A stretch of 64,000 nucleotides of DNA from Oceanospirillaceae bacterium (GCA_015665455.1 JADFAD010000013.1:1-64000), one strand, 5' to 3'; shown: positions 1-8,614, counted from the first letter of the stretch. Numbers and translations: made by a program. Notes: generated by a model from the letters alone, not told the origin.

Positions 1-108
1 GCAGAACGCCAATGGAAACATTGCTCGATGGTAAAAGTATCTGGAAGGAAAAGTTCATAGGCTGAACCTGACCTGACAGACACCATCTCAAAATCGGTAA
101 CTGTCAGA

Positions 109-354
109 TCAAGTCTGAACTACTACATCTAAACCACGGTATAGATCGAGCACCCGAAATGCCGCATCGTTGTCCGTAATTCCCTTAATCTCAGCCAATA
201 ATCGATCAGGCAGTGAACCAGGTTCACCTAAGTCCCCATAAAGTTTGATGCCTGGATCATTTTCAATACGAACAATAGTGCTCTCAACAGTTTCCTCAGG
301 CTGTCTGGCCTTGGCAACCCGCCGACAAATATAATGAAACCTATCCCATGACAT
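109..354 (-). CDS. Small hypothetical protein (81 aa)
   Basis: I do not recognise this 81-residue protein. It is soluble, with no signal peptide or membrane segment, and has a mixed charged composition, beginning MSWDRFHYICRRVAKA and ending in LDVVVQT. It lies 51 bases downstream of the GNAT gene at 406-900 on the same strand and may be co-transcribed with it. The reading frame is open from a plausible ATG and codon use looks like its neighbours, so it is probably real. Function unknown. Confidence 0.55.
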   Translation of the reverse strand: MSWDRFHYICRRVAKARQPEETVESTIVRIENDPGIKLYGDLGEPGSLPDRLLAEIKGITDNDAAFRVLDLYRGLDVVVQT

Positions 355-405
355 ATCATTTAACCTAAAAGAAAGCTTATCACCTGTTAGGTATAGCAGA
401 GATTT

Positions 406-900
406 CTAGTTCCTTAAGTCCAATGACATCTCATGCCAGCTTAGACCACCATGGTCCGAATCCGATGGCCCCAGATCTTTGAAGCCATATTTAGTATACA
501 TGCCAATAAGCGCCTCTTGGCATATCAAATAAATATCCGACTTACCCAAAACCATCATCGAGTGAATAAATGACTTCATTAACACTCCTGCATGCCCTTT
601 TCCCTGATAATCGGGATGAACAACAACCGACATGACCACAATATGTTTACCCGAAGCATCGTGTCCGACCAGCTCTTTAAATGCCTCATCAGACAATTCA
701 ACCTTATGAGTCGCACCACTGTTAATAAAACCAATCACTCCATTTTGGTTTTCTAAAACCACGAAACCTTCTGGATAAGTTCTAATACGTTTCTCTATTT
801 TTTCTTTACTCGCCGCTTCATCACCATAAGAAACGGTCTCGATTTCGAAGCATCGCTCCAAATCTTTTTCTTCAACTTGCCGAAGGGTTATATCTGCCAT
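406..900 (-). CDS. GNAT family N-acetyltransferase
   Basis: This 164-residue protein has the single-domain GNAT fold and would transfer an acetyl group from acetyl-CoA to an unknown amine. The N-terminal ITLRQVEEKDLERCFEIE segment is a typical GNAT beta1-alpha1. The acetyl-CoA loop (motif A) is seen as VVVHPDYQGKGHAGVLMKS near residues 92-110, with the Q-x-x-G-x-G/A pattern. The late MYTKYGFKDLG segment is the usual beta6/alpha4 region. It is cytoplasmic. The 81-aa gene follows on the same strand. The substrate cannot be told from sequence. Confidence 0.88.
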   Translation of the reverse strand: MADITLRQVEEKDLERCFEIETVSYGDEAASKEKIEKRIRTYPEGFVVLENQNGVIGFINSGATHKVELSDEAFKELVGHDASGKHIVVMSVVVHPDYQGKGHAGVLMKSFIHSMMVLGKSDIYLICQEALIGMYTKYGFKDLGPSDSDHGGLSWHEMSLDLRN

Positions 901-931
901 AATGTCGCTGTGCCAAAGTTACGTGAATTCC

Positions 932-980
932 AAAAAAAAGGATCAAGCAAGTTAGGTATTATCCCCATCTTACTTGATCC
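932..980 (-). terminator. Rho-independent terminator of the desaturase-reductase gene
   Basis: A 12-bp stem with one mismatch (GGATCAAGCAAG at 940-951 pairing with CTTACTTGATCC at 969-980) is followed, reading the minus strand, by a run of eight Ts (positions 939-932). It lies about 80 bases after the stop of the gene ending at 1062. Confidence 0.88.
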
Positions 981-1061
981 AAACTGTACTAAAGAAAACG
1001 AAAAGAACAAAGACCGATACACATTCAGTTTCAGTTCAGCGTTTTAACTTTTACTAACGAC

Positions 1062-3017
1062 TTAACGCAAAGTAATGTCCTCTTTTAATGACAAAGCAGA
1101 TTTAGGACGGCATTGACACGCCAGTGTAAGACCATTTGCCTGCTCGCCAGGTAACAGTCCTGGGGTTTCTTCCACCGCCAGTTCACTGTCACCAGCCGTA
1201 ACTTGCATCATACAACAACCGCATTGACCCACACCGCAAGCGTGAGGAATCTTAATGCCTTCTTGCGTCGCAACCTGCAAGACGGTTTGATTCTCAGCGA
1301 CGCTCAATTCATGTGAAGAGCCATTAGCCAAGTGGATATTTACTTTGTGTAATGGACCCTCCGCCTTTGGCGCAGATTGTCCAAATTCCTCAACAAAGAT
1401 ACGGTCACTTCCAATGTTTAAACCTTCCAGAGTTGAAACGACGATGTCTTTCATCACCGTTGGGCCACAGATAAAGTATTGCCCATTTTCAGGCTCACCT
1501 TGCTCCGCCAGCATGTTTATGAGTTTCTCTTCCGTTAGGTAACCTGTTTCACCTGTCCATGAACCGTGTGACTTTTCAAAAATGTTGGTCACCGTGAATC
1601 GATCTGGGTAGTCAGATAATAATTGATTTAATTGATTTAGGAACATTAAATCCGTGATGGATCGGTTCGCATAAATCAAATGTACTAATGTACTAGGGCA
1701 TTCATTCAATGCCGTTTTTGCAATGGCTAAATTTGGGGTGATCCCGCTACCACCAGCAATCAGCGTTACTAAATCTATGTCAGTCGATTGTTTAGGGTCA
1801 AAGTAAAAGCTACCGAATGGCCCAGTAACCGTCAGTTCATCCCCTACATTAAGGTCATTATTTAAGTAAGTAGATAATAAACCGCCTTCAACACGTTTTA
1901 CTCCAACAGTCAGTTCACCAACATTGGGTGACTCACAAATGGAATAGCATCGCGTTATTGCTTCACCATTCAACAGTTTAGTAATCGTAATATATTGACC
2001 TGCTTTAAACGGCAGAGGCTTATCCAAGTTTTTAAAGGATATGGCAACGGCATCCGCAGTTTCTTGATGAATCTTTTGTACATTCAGCGTTAGCTTGTGA
2101 ATACCATCAATACTGCTCGGCTCACGTGCATTCTTGGATAATCCAAACCTTGGCAATTTGTTAGAAAACAACGCTTCAATTGGAGCGTTTTTTGCCTCAA
2201 GCTCAGGTCGAATCAAATCAAAAACACGCTGATAGTTGAACCAAGAAACACGAGGGTATAAATGGTGAATGTGATGATAGCTTTGACCCATCGTCAAATA
2301 CTTCAAGCCAGGAAACAAATAGCTTCGTGTATTTTGATAACGGCCTTGTTGACGAGTAGGCATGTGAGGAATCCAATCAAACAACATTCCAAGAATGTAG
2401 CTTGCTAAGAATATCGGAATCACGCCAACAACCAAGAACTCTAAAGCAAAACCAGACAAAATAAGTCCCATTGAAATAGACCCCGTCACTACGAAGTAAA
2501 TCATGGAGCTCATGTGCGTTTTGGTGATTACAGGATCATCTTTAAAACGAGTCATCGTCAAATATAAGTAATTTAACGCTAATGTTGGAGCTCTTAGACT
2601 TGCTTGAAGCCACGTATCACCAGACACCCAGTGATCAGGGTCCCGATCCGGGTCATTGGTAAATGCGTGATGATAATCATGAATTTTAGCGAATAAACCG
2701 AAAGGCATAATAAAAAACAACAGCGTCATTACCCAACCCATAAACCGCTCAATAGGCTTCATCCATGTCACTTCATGCGCAATATTGCCATGCCCAGCTT
2801 CGTGAACCACCGTAAAGCCAAGGTAAATTAGCACCGTGGCTAGCACCATACCTTCCAACAGACTCATTGCTTCTAGGTAGATAGCAACAATCATGGAAAT
2901 ATAAGCAACAGAAACACCAACAAATAGAGCGACTGTTTTCCAGGCAATACCTGTCGAATAATCAGTCCACGTTTTAGTTTCAGGGGAAACAATGGTTGCC
3001 GAAACCTTTGCATTCAT
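1062..3017 (-). CDS. Membrane fatty-acid desaturase fused to a ferredoxin-NAD(P)H reductase with C-terminal [2Fe-2S] domain
   Basis: This 651-residue fusion has two halves. Residues about 25-270 are a membrane di-iron desaturase/hydroxylase with transmembrane segments near 28-48, 53-70, 95-110 and 172-210 and three histidine boxes: HEAGH (72-76), HDYHH (113-117) and HHIHH (248-252). Residues about 305-545 are a ferredoxin-reductase module with RCYS (356-359, FAD), GGSGITP (422-428) and CGP (517-519, NAD(P)H). Residues about 555-650 are a plant-type ferredoxin with C594, C599, C602 and C634 as cluster ligands. It would therefore feed electrons from NAD(P)H to its own di-iron site. Substrate is unknown; a fatty acyl chain, alkane or carotenoid are possible. 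It stands alone, with its own terminator at 932-980. Confidence 0.9.
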   Translation of the reverse strand: MNAKVSATIVSPETKTWTDYSTGIAWKTVALFVGVSVAYISMIVAIYLEAMSLLEGMVLATVLIYLGFTVVHEAGHGNIAHEVTWMKPIERFMGWVMTLLFFIMPFGLFAKIHDYHHAFTNDPDRDPDHWVSGDTWLQASLRAPTLALNYLYLTMTRFKDDPVITKTHMSSMIYFVVTGSISMGLILSGFALEFLVVGVIPIFLASYILGMLFDWIPHMPTRQQGRYQNTRSYLFPGLKYLTMGQSYHHIHHLYPRVSWFNYQRVFDLIRPELEAKNAPIEALFSNKLPRFGLSKNAREPSSIDGIHKLTLNVQKIHQETADAVAISFKNLDKPLPFKAGQYITITKLLNGEAITRCYSICESPNVGELTVGVKRVEGGLLSTYLNNDLNVGDELTVTGPFGSFYFDPKQSTDIDLVTLIAGGSGITPNLAIAKTALNECPSTLVHLIYANRSITDLMFLNQLNQLLSDYPDRFTVTNIFEKSHGSWTGETGYLTEEKLINMLAEQGEPENGQYFICGPTVMKDIVVSTLEGLNIGSDRIFVEEFGQSAPKAEGPLHKVNIHLANGSSHELSVAENQTVLQVATQEGIKIPHACGVGQCGCCMMQVTAGDSELAVEETPGLLPGEQANGLTLACQCRPKSALSLKEDITLR

Positions 3018-3194
3018 AATCTATCTCCAAGCGTTTATTGTTTTTAGTTACTGCTTAGTAATTTAATAGATTCCGCATCACCGACTTACCTTACTGCGCC
3101 ATCAACTTTTCATTTCACGCCAAAAATCAAAATTAAATGAATATAAACTCATATTTAGTGAAAAGTAATGATTCAACGCGCGTTAATTTTTATC

Positions 3195-3230
3195 AAAAAA
3201 AAAAACTCTATATGAGGACATCATATAGAG
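3195..3230 (-). terminator. Rho-independent terminator
   Basis: CTCTATATGA (3206-3215) and TCATATAGAG (3221-3230) form a perfect 10-bp stem with a 5-base loop. On the minus strand the hairpin is followed by eleven Ts (3205-3195). It closes the transcript of the secreted protein ending at 3278. Confidence 0.93.
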
Positions 3231-3277
3231 CTCTAATTTAATTCAAATAAGAACGACGATCTAAGCCTTGATCAAAA

Positions 3278-3712
3278 TTAACGAGGGCTTGAAACACGAA
3301 TCTGTTGATCAACCTGAATGCCCTGCACATGAACATTCCCGAAGGTTTCTGGGTTCCCCTCCAATCGAATGTTATTGAATTCCATTCTGTTGACGCCTAT
3401 CACATCAGGATGGATGAGCATCATAAGGTCGTTAATGTCTTCACTTTGCGTAACCCCCACCTGCTCACCTCCTTCTTTATACTCAATGCCTTCAATAAGA
3501 ACATCCGCTTCCACAGGAACAACATCTTTAGCCGCCTCAGCCACCGTCGCTAATGCACCGATCAATAAAAGTTGATTAAGTTGGTTTTCCTCCAAAGCCG
3601 TGCCGTCCTGCGCTGTAGTTTGAGAAAGTTCACCTTCAGTCAATGGCGTCATTGCCAAAACAGACAACGAAAGTACGTATAACATGCTGGTCGTCAAGAT
3701 TTTCATAGCCAT
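3278..3712 (-). CDS. Secreted DUF6160-like protein
   Basis: A small exported protein of about 144 residues. A hydrophobic signal peptide (about residues 3-22, ending near SVLAM) is followed by MTPLTEGELSQTTAQDG. That segment resembles the N-terminal pattern (M/L-x-P-L-x-D/E-x-E/D-L-S-x-x-x-G-Q) of DUF6160/FilA-like pilus or surface proteins known from Marinobacter, Acinetobacter and relatives. The rest is acidic with predicted beta strands. The start at 3712 is chosen because AGGAGGT lies 5-6 bases upstream; TTG at 3718 and ATG at 3706 are alternatives. It is divergent from the AraC gene at 3859, which might control it. Function beyond a likely extracytoplasmic role is unknown. Confidence 0.7.
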   Translation of the reverse strand: MAMKILTTSMLYVLSLSVLAMTPLTEGELSQTTAQDGTALEENQLNQLLLIGALATVAEAAKDVVPVEADVLIEGIEYKEGGEQVGVTQSEDINDLMMLIHPDVIGVNRMEFNNIRLEGNPETFGNVHVQGIQVDQQIRVSSPR

Positions 3713-3858
3713 CACCAACCTCCTAAAACGGGATGTTCAGAACAATGACACTAATGTAACGGAACATCGAATGCCCGCCTTACCTTTTTATGCCATTCCC
3801 TTTTCATTTCACGCCGATCTATTTAGAGTAACAACACATCATCATTCAGGACTCGCTC

Positions 3859-4875
3859 ATGCATGCGCCGTATATCAATACCTGCTTCTTAAGTGGATTC
3901 AGCGCCCTGATACTTTCCAAAGGGGGCAACCCTTCTGCTATTTATGAATCCGTTGGTTTAGATAAAGAAATATTCATTGAAGAAAGCCGCCTCATTCCTT
4001 TTGATAAGTTCGTTTACCTTCTTGAAGCTGCGGCTAACCAATTAGATTTTCCTGACGTGGCGATGCAATTGGCTCGCCAACAAGACATGATGATTCTCGC
4101 CCCACTGAGCCCGATGCTGACTCGCTGCAGTAACGTGTCCGAAGCATTAGAAGTTATTCTAAAGTACTTAAAGATTCTGGTTTCTGGATACCACGTGGAC
4201 GTAAACATTCAACAGGATCATATCACCGTCACCTTCAATCTTGAGCTTCCTCATATTCAAGAAATGGTTCAATACCAAGACTATGCAATGGCAAGTGCGG
4301 TAAATATTCTTTTTGGGTTGCTGGGGAAATCTCACCCTATTCGAGCCTGTTACTTTCTAAGAAGTGAACGAAATCAACATAGAATCTCTGAGTACGCCCG
4401 TTACTATGGTTGCCCGGTGGCCTTCAACTGTCGATCACTGTCTCTCACGGGTGACAGTGCCATTCTTTCTCAAAGCATTGGCAATTTAGTCAAACAGATC
4501 AATAGTCGGGTCGATATTGCACAATCAACGCATCATGAAAATATCGTTGATCAAGTGTCTAATGTCATTAGTTACTCCTTAGCGAACGGGGTGAGTAACA
4601 TTAAGGACATTGCCACCGCCATGAACTACAGCCAACGCTCGCTGCAGCGAAAACTGAATCAGAATAACACCTCATTCAGTGCCCTTCTTGACTCCGTGCG
4701 GTTCAACATGGCGAATCAATACCTAAAGAATACGTATTATCGCCTGACAGACATTGCGGTATTACTTGGCTACAACAGCCTCAGCGCTTTCAGCCGCAGT
4801 TATCATCGTTGGAGTGGTGTTTATCCTATGGAAGTACGAAAACGAATGCAGCAAGAGAGTTTGCTCAACCAATGA
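3859..4875 (+). CDS. AraC family transcriptional regulator (arabinose-binding-like N-terminus)
   Basis: 338 residues. The first ~200 match the Arabinose_bd-type sensing domain (PF12625) seen in OruR/ArgR-like AraC proteins of Pseudomonas and relatives. The last ~90 residues hold the double helix-turn-helix: DIATAMNYSQRSLQRKLNQ is the first HTH and LTDIAVLLGYNSLSAFSRS the second, followed by the typical W-x-G-x-x-P (WSGVYP). AGGA lies about 8 bases before the ATG at 3859. It is cytoplasmic and binds DNA. The likely targets are the divergent secreted-protein gene (3278-3712), the desaturase, or itself; no operator was identified. The effector is unknown. Confidence 0.9.
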   Translation: MHAPYINTCFLSGFSALILSKGGNPSAIYESVGLDKEIFIEESRLIPFDKFVYLLEAAANQLDFPDVAMQLARQQDMMILAPLSPMLTRCSNVSEALEVILKYLKILVSGYHVDVNIQQDHITVTFNLELPHIQEMVQYQDYAMASAVNILFGLLGKSHPIRACYFLRSERNQHRISEYARYYGCPVAFNCRSLSLTGDSAILSQSIGNLVKQINSRVDIAQSTHHENIVDQVSNVISYSLANGVSNIKDIATAMNYSQRSLQRKLNQNNTSFSALLDSVRFNMANQYLKNTYYRLTDIAVLLGYNSLSAFSRSYHRWSGVYPMEVRKRMQQESLLNQ

Positions 4876-4886
4876 GTCATGGCCAA

Positions 4887-5840
4887 TCAATACTTAACTT
4901 GTGTCTTACGCACAAACGTCTTGCTGACTTGCAGCCCGCCGAAGTAATCTGCGCTGGACTCACTGAACCCCATGCCTGCGGCAAAACTGAGTTTCCACCC
5001 GTCGTCTAACTTTTGATTAAAATACGAGGTCAAAGACCTGATCGGCTGACTTCGTTCTGTTGCTGCTTCTTTGAAACGATAACTAACCCCTAGGCTTTGC
5101 GCTCGATTGAATAAGTACTTACCCCCTGTCGAGATAAAGATTCGATTGTTGTAATCCGTCTTATCCGTATCCCCCATCCACTGGTAGCCCACTCGGGCAT
5201 TCGTTACCCAACGACCATTACGCCAGACGCCTCCTGTAAACGCATTGTAATCGAATTCACCCGAGCTTAGGTTTTCATCTTCGCTGCCCGTAGGAAGTTT
5301 TACCCCTCCGCCCACATGGAAGCGGCTGTTTTTAATGGGTCTCCAAGGCAATGAATATTGACTGGAGAAACGTAGGTCTCCAAAGCCCCATCGTTGCTTA
5401 TCGTCTTTGCTGGCTTGAGTGATGGTTTCACCGCCCTCTCGAAGCACTAAAATATTCGCAGGACCATCAATGTACAAATATGGAATTTGAGCGTTAAAGC
5501 TCCAATCTTTTCGACTGTAGCTGACACGAAACGGCATACTGACTACGTCCGTACTTCGGTCCGTTGTATAGTCACCGTGGCTGATGTAAGTGCCAACGCC
5601 CAGAGTGAGCTTTTCTTGTTCCGTTTTAACTGCAAGCCGCTTAGGCGCGTTGGTGCTGCGTTTCTTCTTAACATGTATTGATTTCTTAGTTTCTAAGCGG
5701 TTCTTACCTTCTGTATGAGTATCTATATTAATGCTGTTTGACTCAGTACCTTCATTTGCCCAAAGGTTAGAGCTCACAAGCATTGAAGATACGATAGTTA
5801 AACCAAGAAACCTTTGCTTAGAACGACGACTCACTAACAT
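4887..5840 (-). CDS. Outer-membrane beta-barrel protein (Phenol_MetA_deg / transporter-like)
   Basis: 317 residues with an N-terminal signal peptide (LGLTIVSSMLVSSNLWA, cut near A29-N30). After a basic linker come alternating amphipathic strands typical of an outer-membrane barrel, such as GVGTYISHGDYTTD, WSFNAQIPYLYIDGP, FHVGGGVKLPTGSEDE and SLGVSYRFKEAA. The G-x-K-L-P-T-G motif is the hallmark of the putative MetA/phenol-degradation outer-membrane family (PF13557). These proteins are thought to be channels or exporters, but substrates are poorly known. Four 16-bp direct repeats lie just upstream (5866-5929). Confidence 0.72.
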   Translation of the reverse strand: MLVSRRSKQRFLGLTIVSSMLVSSNLWANEGTESNSINIDTHTEGKNRLETKKSIHVKKKRSTNAPKRLAVKTEQEKLTLGVGTYISHGDYTTDRSTDVVSMPFRVSYSRKDWSFNAQIPYLYIDGPANILVLREGGETITQASKDDKQRWGFGDLRFSSQYSLPWRPIKNSRFHVGGGVKLPTGSEDENLSSGEFDYNAFTGGVWRNGRWVTNARVGYQWMGDTDKTDYNNRIFISTGGKYLFNRAQSLGVSYRFKEAATERSQPIRSLTSYFNQKLDDGWKLSFAAGMGFSESSADYFGGLQVSKTFVRKTQVKY

Positions 5841-5865
5841 GCCTGCTTAAATTCCTTCTTAAATA

Positions 5866-5929
5866 TTTCTGAAAGTAAGAGTTTCTAAAAGTAGGAGCTT
5901 CTACAAATAGCTACTTCTAAAAGTAATGA
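5866..5929. repeat. Four imperfect 16-bp tandem direct repeats
   Basis: Units start at 5866, 5882, 5898 and 5914. Three carry TTCTRAAAGTA (TTTCTGAAAGTA, TTTCTAAAAGTA, CTTCTAAAAGTA); the third unit is degenerate. The array lies 26-90 bases upstream of the minus-strand barrel gene, where a regulator could bind in phase (16 bp is about 1.5 helical turns). Confidence 0.7.
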
Positions 5930-5955
5930 TATCCAATGCTGATAATAGTACGTTT

Positions 5956-6312
5956 TTAAAAACGATTCTTCTTAGGCTTCATCAATAGTAGGTTTTCTAG
6001 AATAATCGGCTGTTGATGATCAACACCACCATCATCGAAACGCTGCGTAATTTTAACAATTTCAGGCATTTTACGGCAGCGGTCCGATTTTATACGTTCG
6101 ATCCATAACCTATTTATTTTATTAGCGGGAGATATTTCAATTTTAAAATCCCCTGCTTCTGTGCAGCCATGACTCTTCACTTCAAATGTAATCTCACCAA
6201 CCCCCATTGTTAATGAATACAGAGGTTCAAGATAACTTGCTCGACTTGGCGGGCTTTTGCATGCGCTTACCAAAACCAAAATCAACAAACTTAACGTAAA
6301 ATGTTTCTTCAT
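5956..6312 (-). CDS. Small lipoprotein of unknown function
   Basis: 118 residues with a clear lipoprotein signal: MKKHFTLSLLILVLVSAC, lipobox L-V-S-A-C with Cys18 as the lipidated residue. The residue after Cys is Lys, so outer-membrane sorting is likely. The mature part is about 100 residues, basic, with one further pair of cysteines (C51 and C79) that could form a disulfide. I do not recognise the family. It lies between the protease gene upstream and the barrel gene downstream, all on the minus strand, but the gaps are over 100 bases, so a single operon is not assured. Confidence 0.72.
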   Translation of the reverse strand: MKKHFTLSLLILVLVSACKSPPSRASYLEPLYSLTMGVGEITFEVKSHGCTEAGDFKIEISPANKINRLWIERIKSDRCRKMPEIVKITQRFDDGGVDHQQPIILENLLLMKPKKNRF

Positions 6313-6373
6313 AATTCATTCCAATTGTATCAACGTTATGAAAATGGTCTTTTATAGTTCGTTCCATTTTTGA

Positions 6374-6421
6374 AAAAAGTCACAGTAGGCCTTAGGTCTT
6401 TTTGCCTCAAGCCCTACTGTG
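6374..6421 (-). terminator. Rho-independent terminator after the protease gene
   Basis: CACAGTAGG (6381-6389) pairs with CCTACTGTG (6413-6421), with further partial pairing inside. The minus strand then reads ACTTTTTTC. It lies about 120 bases past the stop of the protease gene at 6539. Confidence 0.8.
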
Positions 6422-6506
6422 AGCTTTCAATTACGTTCCTTGTTCTTTCCTTTATTCAAACCAGCCGTTCAGTCTTTCTTAGTACTTGAACGACCAGCCA
6501 TAGTTA

Positions 6507-6528
6507 AGAGCTTCAATTAAGAAGCTCT
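6507..6528. other. 8-bp hairpin just after the protease stop codon
   Basis: AGAGCTTC (6507-6514), loop AATTAA, GAAGCTCT (6521-6528). There is no T run after it, so it is not a classical terminator. It may protect the 3' end or be a degenerate first terminator. Confidence 0.5.
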
Positions 6529-6538
6529 ATTGGGCGCC

Positions 6539-8572
6539 TTACTTACGACGCTTCTTAAAACCAAGACCTAACAGACTAAGTAGACCAAGTAGGAAGAAGT
6601 CTGAGCTACCACCACCTGAAGAACCGTCTGATCCAGTCGCGTTGCTTGCTGCGCCACTGGCAGTATCTGTTGCTGAAGGGGTTGCCGCCTTAAAGCTCAC
6701 ATTACTTACGTTGGCTTTTGCGGTTGAGGTGTTTTCAGATTTCTTGCGATACACCCAGCTCACTTGATGCTTGCCTGCTGACAATTCAGTCGTGTGATGC
6801 TTCGCTCGATCAGCGGATCTCGAACCAGAGACACTCATAACAACCTCGCCATCAACCATGAAGTGAATCGCATTCAACGGAGCATCACCGATTAAGTTAA
6901 CGTCAAACTCAAGTTGACCAGGACCTTCAATTTCAGTCATCAACAAGGCATCTTCGTTTTCTGACACCAAATCACATGACAGTTCGAAATCGTCGTTTTC
7001 TGTATCACTTGCCCATTGAGTTTCACCGTCGAAGTACCATTCTTCATCATCCAGCCCTTCCATGCCGTCAAACTCTTCTTCTACGACAAGACGAGGCAGA
7101 GCAACACCGAACAGGTTCACATCCACGGTCGGGTTTTCAGCATCCGTCGTTGAGATAGAGAGTTTGCCTTCATGCACCTCAGAATCTGAAGCACTGAAAC
7201 CAATTAGGACTTCACATTCTTCATCCGTTTCTATGGTTTGGCCTTCACACTCATTCTCTAACACTTCAAAGTTGGTTGTATTATCCAAGCTAACACCTTG
7301 AACAGTTACCGCTGTCTCGGTGTTGTTAAAGAAGAACACGGCATCTTCAACTTGATACTCTTGGCCTGGAGACATGAAACCAAGGAATGATGGCATTTCA
7401 AACGCAGTATCTTCGAAATCAAAATCAGGAAGATCGACACCGTAATCATTGTCTTCTTCATCATCACAATCTTCGAAGTCTTCGTCATCTAGATCTTCAT
7501 CATCAAAGTCTTCGTCACCCAGATCTTCATCGTCAAAGTCTTCGTCGCCCAGATCTTCATCATCAAAGTCTTCGTCACCCAGATCTTCATCGTCAAAGTC
7601 TTCGTCGCCCAGATCTTCATCATCAAAGTCTTCGTCATCTAGATCTTCATCGTCGAAGTCTTCACCATCAAAATCTTCGTCATCAAAATCCTCATCGTCT
7701 GAATAACCACAACCCCCTGATAATTCATCGTCTTCGTCCAGATCATCTTCATCAAAGTCTTCTTCATAGGCAGGAATCGTCCCCGCTCTGACTTGCGCGA
7801 TCCAACCTTCATAATTTGCCACTTTGGTGTACACACCAAAGAATTCAGCTTCAGCACATCCCTCGCCAAAACTGACGATACCCGCCTGATACCAGCTGCT
7901 GTCTTTTTGATAAACTAATGGGCCACCACTGTCGCCCTGACAAGAATCTTTGCCTCCTTCAGGTAAGCCGGCGCAAATCATGTTATCTGTGATGTCCGTA
8001 CCGACTTGAGCGTAATTGGTATCACACGTTGCGTGATCAGCCAGAGGGACTTGAACTTCTTGAAGTGTGGTCGGGAAATCTTCACCCACTTTAGATCGAT
8101 TACCCCACCCCATAACAGTGAGGTTAGAGCCCACCGCTAAGGTCGACATTAAAGCGGCATCAGCTAATTGAACCGGCGTTTTTCCGCTTGCTGTTTCTAA
8201 TTCAAGAACAGCAATGTCGTTATCTTCATCGTACTCTTCGTGCATAAAGATATTCTTAACAACCAACTTCTCTTCAGTAGCGGTCTCTTGTTCTAAATCG
8301 TATTCACTGATAACAACCTGAATATCGTCCGCTGATTCATTTTCAATACAGTGTGCTGCCGTCAATACGTATTTGTCTGCAATCAAACTGGCACCACAAA
8401 AGTGTTCACCATCGTCCTTGCTTTGCACCGATACCATCCATGGATAGGTATCTGGTATCGCATCAACGCCCCCAATGATGCGAATCATTCTTGTATCGGC
8501 TTGTGTCGGTACAGCTACCACTGCGCTTGAAATCGCAGTGGCCAGAGCAAGTTTCGTTAATTTATTAGTCAT
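6539..8572 (-). CDS. Secreted trypsin-like serine protease with Asp-rich repeats and GlyGly-CTERM tail
   Basis: 677 residues. Signal peptide 1-25; propeptide ends at R31 before IIGG, giving the usual new N-terminus. The S1 catalytic domain spans 32-265 with triad H74 (TAAHC), D119 and S215 (GDSGGP). D209 in the specificity pocket position predicts cutting after Arg/Lys. Residues about 269-376 are almost only Asp, Glu, Phe, Leu and Gly, built from a ten-residue repeat (LGDEDFDDED). Residues about 395-493 look like an ASH/choice-of-anchor-D beta-sandwich, and 500-628 like a second beta-sandwich. The tail has GGG, a hydrophobic stretch (659-672) and KKRRK, which is the GlyGly-CTERM signal processed by rhombosortase in type II-secreting bacteria. 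It is divergent from the DUF6502 gene. Confidence 0.93.
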   Translation of the reverse strand: MTNKLTKLALATAISSAVVAVPTQADTRMIRIIGGVDAIPDTYPWMVSVQSKDDGEHFCGASLIADKYVLTAAHCIENESADDIQVVISEYDLEQETATEEKLVVKNIFMHEEYDEDNDIAVLELETASGKTPVQLADAALMSTLAVGSNLTVMGWGNRSKVGEDFPTTLQEVQVPLADHATCDTNYAQVGTDITDNMICAGLPEGGKDSCQGDSGGPLVYQKDSSWYQAGIVSFGEGCAEAEFFGVYTKVANYEGWIAQVRAGTIPAYEEDFDEDDLDEDDELSGGCGYSDDEDFDDEDFDGEDFDDEDLDDEDFDDEDLGDEDFDDEDLGDEDFDDEDLGDEDFDDEDLGDEDFDDEDLDDEDFEDCDDEEDNDYGVDLPDFDFEDTAFEMPSFLGFMSPGQEYQVEDAVFFFNNTETAVTVQGVSLDNTTNFEVLENECEGQTIETDEECEVLIGFSASDSEVHEGKLSISTTDAENPTVDVNLFGVALPRLVVEEEFDGMEGLDDEEWYFDGETQWASDTENDDFELSCDLVSENEDALLMTEIEGPGQLEFDVNLIGDAPLNAIHFMVDGEVVMSVSGSRSADRAKHHTTELSAGKHQVSWVYRKKSENTSTAKANVSNVSFKAATPSATDTASGAASNATGSDGSSGGGSSDFFLLGLLSLLGLGFKKRRK
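7478..7657. repeat. 30-bp tandem repeat (six units) inside the protease gene
   Basis: Six 30-bp units start at 7478, 7508, 7538, 7568, 7598 and 7628 and encode the acidic decapeptide. The pair 7508-7567 is identical to 7568-7627, so a 60-bp unit was duplicated recently. Copy number may vary between strains without shifting the frame. Confidence 0.92.
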
Positions 8573-8601
8573 TGTGTTTCTCTCCGCTGTTCTTCTTTTG
8601 T

Positions 8602-8614
8602 GGGATTATTTCCC
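8602..8614. promoter_or_regulatory. Candidate operator, GGGA-N5-TCCC site 1
   Basis: GGGATTATTTCCC. This is the first of three 13-bp sites of the same form in the 168-bp region between the divergent protease and DUF6502 genes. It lies 30 bases upstream of the protease start codon. Confidence 0.6.

Noticed and set aside
7387-7791. His/Leu-rich and Ser-rich plus-strand reading frames opposite the protease repeats
   Set aside because: They are shadows of the 30-bp repeat in other frames; the minus-strand protease frame carries the catalytic triad.
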